A DNA stretch of 64,000 nucleotides from Streptomyces albiflavescens (GTDB lineage: Bacteria; Actinomycetota; Actinomycetes; Streptomycetales; Streptomycetaceae): positions 793,962 to 857,961 of the forward strand of contig NZ_BMMM01000001.1 of assembly GCF_014645835.1 (NCBI RefSeq). Direction: 5' to 3'. Within the stretch, counting starts at the first letter, position 1; each line of letters starts with the position of its first letter. Positions 58,409 to 64,000 of the stretch are shown piece after piece. The position numbers and the translations under genes are program-made. The notes under the pieces were generated by a model. It did not search any database, had not been told where the DNA came from, and worked only from the letters and a program-made list of their open reading frames with translations.

Positions 58409-60592
58409 TCAGTTGGACGGCGTACGGGCCGGTGCGGGACGGAGATCGGGCGTGGGGGGCGGGTCGTCGCCCTCCCGGAGGCCGTGGCGGGCGTAGAAGC
58501 GCCGCAGGGGCGCAGGCGCCCACCAGTTCGCGTTGCCGAGCAGGCGCATCGTGGCCGGTACCAGCAACGCCCGGACGATCGTCGCGTCCACCAGGACGGC
58601 GATGAGCATCGCCACCCCGATCAGCTTGATGAACGTGATTCCGGAGATGGAGAACAGCCCGATCACGACCAGGATGAGCAGCGCGGCGCTGGTGATGATC
58701 CGGCCGCTGCGCTGCAGCCCGACCGCGACCGCCGCGGTGTTGTCGCCGGTCCGGTCGTACTCTTCGCGGATCCGGGACATCAGGAAGACCTCGTAGTCCA
58801 TCGACAGCCCGAACACGACCGCGAGGACCAGGATCGGCTGGGTCGCCTCCAGCGTCCCGGTGGGGGTGAAGTCCAACAGGCCGGACAGATGGCCGTCCTG
58901 GAAGATCAGGACCAGTGCGCCGAACGAGGCGCCGAGCGACAGGATGTTCATCACGATCGCCTTGATCGGCAGCACGACGGAGCCGAAGGCGAGGAACAGC
59001 AGGACGAAGCCGGCGCCGCCGATGATCAGCGCCATCCAGGGCAGAAGATCGCCCACGGCGTCGAGTTGGTCGGCCAGCTGCGCGGTCTGGCCACCCACCA
59101 GCGCCTCACCACCCGGCGGTGCCGGTACGGCCCGGATCCGGCTCACGAGATCCCGCGACCGGGGCGATATGGGGTCGCCCTGGTACATGATCGTGACCCG
59201 GGCGACGTCGCCGGACCGACCCGTGACCTCGGCTCCGGACACCCCGTCGACAGTCTGGACGGCGTCGACGTAGCGCTCCAGACCGGCCCGGTCCGACGAG
59301 GTCACGATCGCCTCGACCGGCTCCTGACCGTTCCGGACGAAGTCCCGGTCGACGGTTTCCGAGACCACACGGCTCTCGGTACCCGTCGGCAGCACCCTCG
59401 GGTCGATACCGCCGAACTCGACGCGCAGGAACGGCGCGGCGGCCAGCAACAGGACCGTGAGCACCCCGGTCGCATAGACGACCGGGTGGCACATGATGCT
59501 GTGCGCGAGGCGGTACCAGAACCCGTGCACGACCTCGTCCTGCGGGAGAGCCGGCGGCGGGCGGCGGAACAGCCGTCGCACCGAAAGTGCCTCGACCCGG
59601 GGGCCGAGGACGGCGAGCAGGGCGGGCAGCACGGTCAGTGCCGCCACCATCGCCACCACGACCGCGGACAGACCGCCGAGACCCATCGAGCGGAGGAAGG
59701 CCATCGGGAAGATCAGCAGTCCGGCCAACGAGACGGCGACGGTGACGCCGGAGACCGCGACCGTACGACCCGCGGTGGCCATCGTGCGGGCGACGGCGTC
59801 CTCGACATTGAGCCCGCGGGCGATCTCCTCGCGGAACCGCCCGACCATGAACAGGCCGTAGTCGATCGCCAGACCCAGCCCGAGAATCGTCACCACGTTG
59901 ACCGAGAAGACCGAGACGTCGGTCAGGTAGGTCATCCCGCGCAGCGCGGTGAACGCTCCGAGGATGGCCAGACCGCCGATCGCGAGCGGCAGGCTCGCCG
60001 CGGCCACACTGCCGAAGACGACGACCAGGAGCACGAGCAGCACCGGTATGGAGATCGTCTCGGCGAAAGCGATGTCCGCCGCGACCCGCTCGCGGATGTC
60101 GCGGTCGACCGTGGTGGCGCCGCCGACCTGGGTCCGCAGGCCGGGCGCGGCCAGTTCGTGCTCGATCTCGTCCAGCCCTTCGCCGCGCCGCGCCTCGTCG
60201 TCGCCGGCCAGGGTCAGCACCGCGTAGGTGGCGTGCCGGTCGTGGCTGACCAGGGCCGGGCTGCCGGTGCTCCAATAGGTGACGGTCCGGGCCACCACGT
60301 CGTGAGGAAGCGCTTGGAGCGTCTCCGTGACGGCTCGCCGGAACGCCGGGTCGTCAACTGTCGCGCTGGGGCTGGTGTACAGGACCACCGCGTCGTTGCC
60401 GGTCCGGCCCAGCGTCGCCTCGGCACGTGCGGCCGCGCGCGAGCTCTGGCCGGCCGGGTCGTCGAACCCTCCGGTGGTCAGCGAGCCGAAGACCCGCGTC
60501 CCCCAGATGCCGCCGAACGCCAGGAAGGCCGCGGCCAGGCCGATCACCCACCACCGTCGGCTGACCATCGTCCGCCCCAACCGCTCGAACAT
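58409..60592 (-). CDS. MMPL-family RND transporter
   Basis: Second MMPL exporter of the window, 727 residues. The layout is TM1 (about 12-35), loop, TM2-6 (about 175-345), loop, TM7 (about 375-395), loop, TM8-12 (about 545-690). Both family motifs are present: LGLGLAIDYGLFMVGRFREE and FGLSMDYEVFLMSRIREEYD. The ATG 60592 is preceded by a GGAGGGG-type binding site and follows the alpha/beta hydrolase gene by 35 bases. Cargo is unknown; the linked hydrolase and MFS exporter suggest a detoxification or secretion unit. Confidence 0.93.
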   Translation of the reverse strand: MFERLGRTMVSRRWWVIGLAAAFLAFGGIWGTRVFGSLTTGGFDDPAGQSSRAAARAEATLGRTGNDAVVLYTSPSATVDDPAFRRAVTETLQALPHDVVARTVTYWSTGSPALVSHDRHATYAVLTLAGDDEARRGEGLDEIEHELAAPGLRTQVGGATTVDRDIRERVAADIAFAETISIPVLLVLLVVVFGSVAAASLPLAIGGLAILGAFTALRGMTYLTDVSVFSVNVVTILGLGLAIDYGLFMVGRFREEIARGLNVEDAVARTMATAGRTVAVSGVTVAVSLAGLLIFPMAFLRSMGLGGLSAVVVAMVAALTVLPALLAVLGPRVEALSVRRLFRRPPPALPQDEVVHGFWYRLAHSIMCHPVVYATGVLTVLLLAAAPFLRVEFGGIDPRVLPTGTESRVVSETVDRDFVRNGQEPVEAIVTSSDRAGLERYVDAVQTVDGVSGAEVTGRSGDVARVTIMYQGDPISPRSRDLVSRIRAVPAPPGGEALVGGQTAQLADQLDAVGDLLPWMALIIGGAGFVLLFLAFGSVVLPIKAIVMNILSLGASFGALVLIFQDGHLSGLLDFTPTGTLEATQPILVLAVVFGLSMDYEVFLMSRIREEYDRTGDNTAAVAVGLQRSGRIITSAALLILVVIGLFSISGITFIKLIGVAMLIAVLVDATIVRALLVPATMRLLGNANWWAPAPLRRFYARHGLREGDDPPPTPDLRPAPARTPSN

Positions 60593-60627
60593 CGCCGTCC
60601 CCTCCTGGCTTCGTCGGCTTGGTGGTG

Positions 60628-61431
60628 TCAGCGCGCGGCGCGCTTGATGAGGGCGGCCGTCGCCGCGGGCTGCGCGATCATCGCGACATGCGAGGTGTCG
60701 GCCTCGAAGGTGTGTGCGCCGGCCCGGCGCGCCATGAACCGCTGCGCCGCCGGGGGCAGCACCTGGTCGTCGCGGCCCACGAGGTACCAGGACGGAATGG
60801 TCTTCCAGGCAGGGGCGCCGGACGGCTCCCCGAGGGTGCGCACGTCCGCCGGCCGCTGGCCGGCCCACATCAGCTCGGTGGTCGCCTTCGGCAGGTCCCC
60901 GGCGAACACGTCGTGGAAGAGCTCCTTCTTGATGTAGCCGTCGACGAGGCCCTCACCGTAGGGACGGAAGTCCAGCGCCTCCTCGCTGAGCCTGCTTCCC
61001 GGGTACTTCGTCTGCAGGCCCAGCAGCGTCTCACCCTGATCGGGCACGAACGCGGCCACGTAGACCAGCGCCTTCACGTTCGGGTTGCCGGTCGCGGCGT
61101 TCGTGACGACGATCCCGCCGTAGGAGTGCGCGACGAGGACGAGCGGGCCGCTGAGGGTCGCGAGGATGCCGGCCAGATAGGCGGAGTCGGAGGCCACGCT
61201 GCGCAGTGGGTTGGGCGGTGCGATGACCGGATAGCCGTCGCGAATGAGCCGGGAGGCGACCCCGTTCCAGCCGGAGGCGTCGGCGAACGCGCCGTGCACG
61301 AGTACTACGGTGGGCTTCTGGCCGCTGCCACTGCCGCTTCCGGTGTGTGCCTGCGCGGCGGGCGCGTCGAGTGCGGCGCCCACCACGACCGCGGCGGATC
61401 CGGCCAACAGCCCCCGGCGAGTTGTCGTCAT
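60628..61431 (-). CDS. Secreted alpha/beta hydrolase
   Basis: Predicted exported esterase-like enzyme of 267 residues. A Tat signal (TTRRGLLAGSAAVVVG, cleavage near AQAHTG) precedes a Gly/Ser linker and a compact alpha/beta fold: VVLVHGAFADASGWNGVA (oxyanion loop), nucleophile Ser in LVAHSYGGIVV, SWYLVGRDDQVLPP (acid) and the catalytic His in ADTSHVAMIAQP. This pattern resembles EstC/methyl-salicylate-esterase-like hydrolases. The ATG 61431 with AAGGG upstream begins the signal peptide. It heads the putative four-gene unit with the MMPL, MFS and flavoprotein genes. Confidence 0.9.
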   Translation of the reverse strand: MTTTRRGLLAGSAAVVVGAALDAPAAQAHTGSGSGSGQKPTVVLVHGAFADASGWNGVASRLIRDGYPVIAPPNPLRSVASDSAYLAGILATLSGPLVLVAHSYGGIVVTNAATGNPNVKALVYVAAFVPDQGETLLGLQTKYPGSRLSEEALDFRPYGEGLVDGYIKKELFHDVFAGDLPKATTELMWAGQRPADVRTLGEPSGAPAWKTIPSWYLVGRDDQVLPPAAQRFMARRAGAHTFEADTSHVAMIAQPAATAALIKRAAR

Positions 61432-61821
61432 CGATATATGCCCTTCGGTATCCGGTGTTCTCAGTGGTGATCGCGGGTCAGCGTAGAACCGGTTACTTGA
61501 CGAGCACTGAACAGAAATCCGGGCGCGCTCCCGGGGCCGCTTCACCATCAGTTCCGTTGTTGTCAAGCACGTCGAAGCAGCCTGCGGACATGTAGCCGAT
61601 AAGGAGCGAAGCTGCCTTCGCACAAAGCCGGAATACGCGTCGGTGAAATACCCGTCGGCGAAATTGAGTGACAGACACTGAGTCGGTGCCCCTCGGGGTC
61701 AAGTCGTGCCGAGCGGCACCAACCGAACAAGTGAGCTTGGGCTACGGCGGAGTTGCGGGCGCAGCGGATCATGTTTCGACAACGCCGCCGCCCGCGCAGC
61801 GTGACGATCAAGAGTCCGCGA
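61432..61821. promoter_or_regulatory. Intergenic region upstream of the hydrolase unit
   Basis: About 390 bases with no supportable gene and lower G+C than its surroundings. It must hold the promoter of the hydrolase unit. A GTGCCG-AG-CGGCAC inverted repeat (61706-61719) is visible and could be an operator or part of a terminator for the MFS gene. Confidence 0.4.
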
Positions 61822-63168
61822 TCACGGGGATACTTCAACGGCACGCGGCGCCTCAGTGTGGGCGTGCTTGTCCAAGGTGTACCGGCGTTGCAGCACGATG
61901 GCGATCGTCATGAGCACGGCCGGCACCAAGGTGAAGCCGTAGCGAACGGCCGCCAGCGCGCCGGAAGACTGCGTGGTGTGCTCGCCTGCGGTACTGGCCA
62001 CGAACCCGCCCGCAGCCAGGCAGGCCGAGTACACGTACGGCCCCAATGCGCCGCCGGTGGCCTCGGCGGCGGTCCACACGCCGGTGTAACTGCCCGCACT
62101 GGCACTACCCGTCGGCCCGGCGGCGGCGATGACGTCGGGCACCATCGACAGCGGCATCAGTTGCATCGCGGCGAACGCGACGCCCAGCACCGCCACGGCT
62201 GCGATCAGCAGGGGCAGGCCGGCCGCGGCGCCCAGTGCCAGCACCAGCGAGCCGGCCACGAACGCGGCCTGGGCGGCGAGCAGGCTGCGCTGCTTGCCGA
62301 GACGCCGGGCCACCAGTACCCACAGGGGCGTGGTCAGGACCGCCGGCGCCATGAACGCCGCGATGAGCACGGTCGTGAGCGCGGAGCGGCCCAGCTCGTA
62401 CTCGGCGAAGTACGGCATGGCGGCCAGTACCAGGTTCATCGTGATCGCGACGGTCAGATAGGACGCGGTCAGCGCACGGAACTGCCGGTCGCGCAGCGCC
62501 ACCAGCAGCCCGCCCCGGTGCCCCGGCTCGGCCGAGGTGCCCGGCGCAGCCTGGTTGAGGCGCGCGACGCCGGTGATGCCGACCAGCATCGCCGCAAACA
62601 TGACCAACCCGAGCAGCAGGGCCATTCTCGTGTAATCGCCGACGCCCGGATCATCACCGGCGACCACCGGCGCGGCCACTCCGGCGAGCAGGACGCTCAC
62701 GGTGATCACGACATTGCGGTAGCCCATGAGGCGGGTCCGCTCGTGGTAGCCGATGCCCAGGTCGGCCGGGGTGGCGAGGTAGGAAACCTGGTAGCACGAG
62801 TAGAGCAGGTTGCCGGCGACCAGCGCCACCGAGACCCATATCGCGGCGGTCGTCCCGTGCAGGTCCGACGGCACGGCGAACATGGCCACGAAGGCGAGCA
62901 CCACGACGGAGCCGACCAACATCAGTTGCCGGCGGTGGCCGCGGCCGGCCAGGTTTGCATCGGAGATCCGGCCCACCCACGGGTGCAGCACTATGTCGGC
63001 GACATTGGGCAGCAGCAGTGCGAGGCCGGCCGTCTGCGGCGGCACGGCCAGGACGTCGGTCAGGAAGTACAGCAGGAAGATGCCCGGCACGGTGACCCAG
63101 ATGCCCATGCCGACCGAACCGGCGGCGAACGGGACGAGTGCGCGGAGGGGGAGCCGAACGTTGGTCAT
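61822..63168 (-). CDS. GPH-type MFS transporter (cation/sugar symporter-like)
   Basis: Inner-membrane carrier of 448 residues with 12 predicted helices. The start MTNVRLPLRALVPFAAGSVG and the motifs PNVADIVLHPWVGRISDANL and GYHERTRLMGYRNVVITVSV are typical of the glycoside-pentoside-hexuronide (MelB-like) branch. An MLVGITGVARLNQA segment lies midway, and MPLSMVPDVIAAAGPTGSAS matches the second-half loop that usually reads MxPDxxD. It lies 53 bases downstream of the aminotransferase gene on the same strand, so the two may form a unit; the substrate is unknown. Confidence 0.88.
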   Translation of the reverse strand: MTNVRLPLRALVPFAAGSVGMGIWVTVPGIFLLYFLTDVLAVPPQTAGLALLLPNVADIVLHPWVGRISDANLAGRGHRRQLMLVGSVVVLAFVAMFAVPSDLHGTTAAIWVSVALVAGNLLYSCYQVSYLATPADLGIGYHERTRLMGYRNVVITVSVLLAGVAAPVVAGDDPGVGDYTRMALLLGLVMFAAMLVGITGVARLNQAAPGTSAEPGHRGGLLVALRDRQFRALTASYLTVAITMNLVLAAMPYFAEYELGRSALTTVLIAAFMAPAVLTTPLWVLVARRLGKQRSLLAAQAAFVAGSLVLALGAAAGLPLLIAAVAVLGVAFAAMQLMPLSMVPDVIAAAGPTGSASAGSYTGVWTAAEATGGALGPYVYSACLAAGGFVASTAGEHTTQSSGALAAVRYGFTLVPAVLMTIAIVLQRRYTLDKHAHTEAPRAVEVSP

Positions 63169-63221
63169 GAGCGGCCTTCCGGGAATCTGCCGTAGGGGAC
63201 TGTCGTTACTCGCTTGCGCCC

Positions 63222-64000
63222 TCAGAAGGCCAGGGCCAGTCGGCGTACGGCCTCGCGCAGTTCTTCCGGAGTGCGGTCGCTGTAGGACAACCGCAGGTGC
63301 CGGGCCGAAGACCGCCGCCGGGGGTCCGCCGCGAAGAACTCGCCCGGCTGGTAGATCACACCGTGGGCGGCCGCCCGCTGGAACAGCGCCGCGGGGTCCA
63401 CGGCGTCGTCGGTGAGCCGCGGCCAGAGGAACAGCCCGCCTTCGGGAGCCACGATGTCGAGGGCGCCCGGGAGTTGTTCCTGCAGGGCGTCGATCAGCAC
63501 GCCGGCGCGTTCTTCGTACAGCGCGGTGGCGCCGCGCACGATCCCGTCGAACCAATCGGCGTCGTCGGTGAGCAGCCGTTCGATGATCGCCTGGGCCACC
63601 GAGGACGTGTGTACGTCGAGGCGGTTGCGCAGCCGGATCACCGGGTCCACGAGGTGGTCCGGCAGCACCAGCCAGCCCACGCGCCAGCCGGGGCCGAGGG
63701 TCTTGGTGAAGGTGTTGACGTGGATCGCCCGGTCCGACTGGTTGAAGACCGCGACACCCTGGTCCTGGCCGGCGAAGCGCAGTTCGCGGTACGGATTGTC
63801 GACGATCACGTAGAAGCCGTACCGCTCGGCGAGCTCGATCAGTGCCTGCCGCTTCGGCGCCGAGAGACTGACCTGGGCGGGGTTGTGGAAGTCGGGCACG
63901 GTGTAGGCCGCGGCGACCCGGGCGCCGGTGGCGAGCCGCCGGGCGAGGTGTTCGACATCGAAGCCGTCGGCCACGACCGGTACCGGCAGGGTCCGCGTCG
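63222..64000 (-). CDS. PLP-dependent aminotransferase (3' part, cut by window end)
   Basis: C-terminal two-thirds of a fold-type I aminotransferase; the frame remains open to the last base, so the start lies outside. YTVPDFHNPAQVSLSAPKRQ, FYVIVDNPYRELRF (Asp that contacts the PLP ring nitrogen, then Tyr), NTFTKTLGPGWRVGW (Schiff-base Lys) and HLRLSYSDRTPEELREAVRR (Arg for the carboxylate) are all present. This pattern is that of 2-aminoadipate/LysN-like enzymes and also of the aminotransferase half of MocR regulators. Without the N-terminus the two cannot be told apart. Confidence 0.88.
   Translation of the reverse strand, partial: TRTLPVPVVADGFDVEHLARRLATGARVAAAYTVPDFHNPAQVSLSAPKRQALIELAERYGFYVIVDNPYRELRFAGQDQGVAVFNQSDRAIHVNTFTKTLGPGWRVGWLVLPDHLVDPVIRLRNRLDVHTSSVAQAIIERLLTDDADWFDGIVRGATALYEERAGVLIDALQEQLPGALDIVAPEGGLFLWPRLTDDAVDPAALFQRAAAHGVIYQPGEFFAADPRRRSSARHLRLSYSDRTPEELREAVRRLALAF

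Noticed and set aside
1..64000. tRNA, rRNA or CRISPR features
   Set aside because: No tRNA-like TTCGANTC arm with matching acceptor stem, no rRNA sequence and no regularly spaced repeats were seen in the intergenic regions.

Overview
The window is 64 kb of very G+C-rich DNA with GTG and TTG start codons, Tat-type signal peptides, FadR-type GntR and LacI regulators, and secreted enzymes with ricin-B (CBM13) modules. This points to a Streptomyces or a close actinomycete relative, probably an accessory or arm-like part of the chromosome. No rRNA, tRNA, CRISPR array or intact insertion sequence was seen.

Region 1 (1-8.6 kb) is mostly decayed. It holds the 3' end of a sufC-like ATPase gene, an intact hyfE-like hydrogenase membrane subunit followed by a shattered hyfF, a YceI gene, a small Cys-containing protein gene, and relics of kdpD, a site-2 protease, a recombinase, an amidase and a flavodoxin. 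Region 2 (8.6-13 kb) is an ordinary two-component system (NarL-type regulator plus histidine kinase) divergent from an MMPL exporter, with a 9-bp inverted repeat between them.

Region 3 (13.6-55 kb) is the core: a large plant cell-wall glycan locus centred on L-fucose. Secreted enzymes include a shortened GH43 joined to X2-CBM46, a GH62 arabinofuranosidase, a GH43 resembling exo-beta-1,3-galactanases, two GH29 fucosidases, a GH95 fucosidase, a bacterial expansin, a GH5-X2-CBM46 endoglucanase and a GH12 endoglucanase. A 12-gene, tightly overlapping minus-strand operon (33.2 to 21.5 kb) encodes a CUT2 monosaccharide ABC importer, L-fuconate dehydratase, lactonase, mutarotase, alcohol dehydrogenase, SDR dehydrogenase, KDPG-type aldolase, sugar kinase, aldo/keto reductase (sugar dehydrogenase) and a GntR regulator. 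A plus-strand operon (41.4-48.9 kb) carries signal-less GH42, GH36 (frameshifted) and GH43 enzymes plus the secreted GH5. It faces a LacI regulator, the GH12 gene and a CUT1 oligosaccharide importer with no ATPase gene of its own. Together they could cut fucosylated xyloglucan or arabinogalactan outside the cell, import oligosaccharides and free fucose, finish hydrolysis inside, and oxidise fucose to central metabolites.

Two operator-like motifs tie region 3 together: an ACATCC(C/A)ATGT palindrome in the promoter regions of the fucose genes and of the CUT1 importer, and a TCGAAGCGCTTCGA palindrome upstream of the GH42 operon and the CUT1 importer. Region 4 (55-64 kb) holds a secreted-esterase relic, a putative operon for an alpha/beta hydrolase, an MMPL exporter, an MFS exporter and a cNMP-domain/thioredoxin-reductase-like fusion, then a GPH-type MFS transporter and the end of a PLP-dependent aminotransferase gene that continues past the window.
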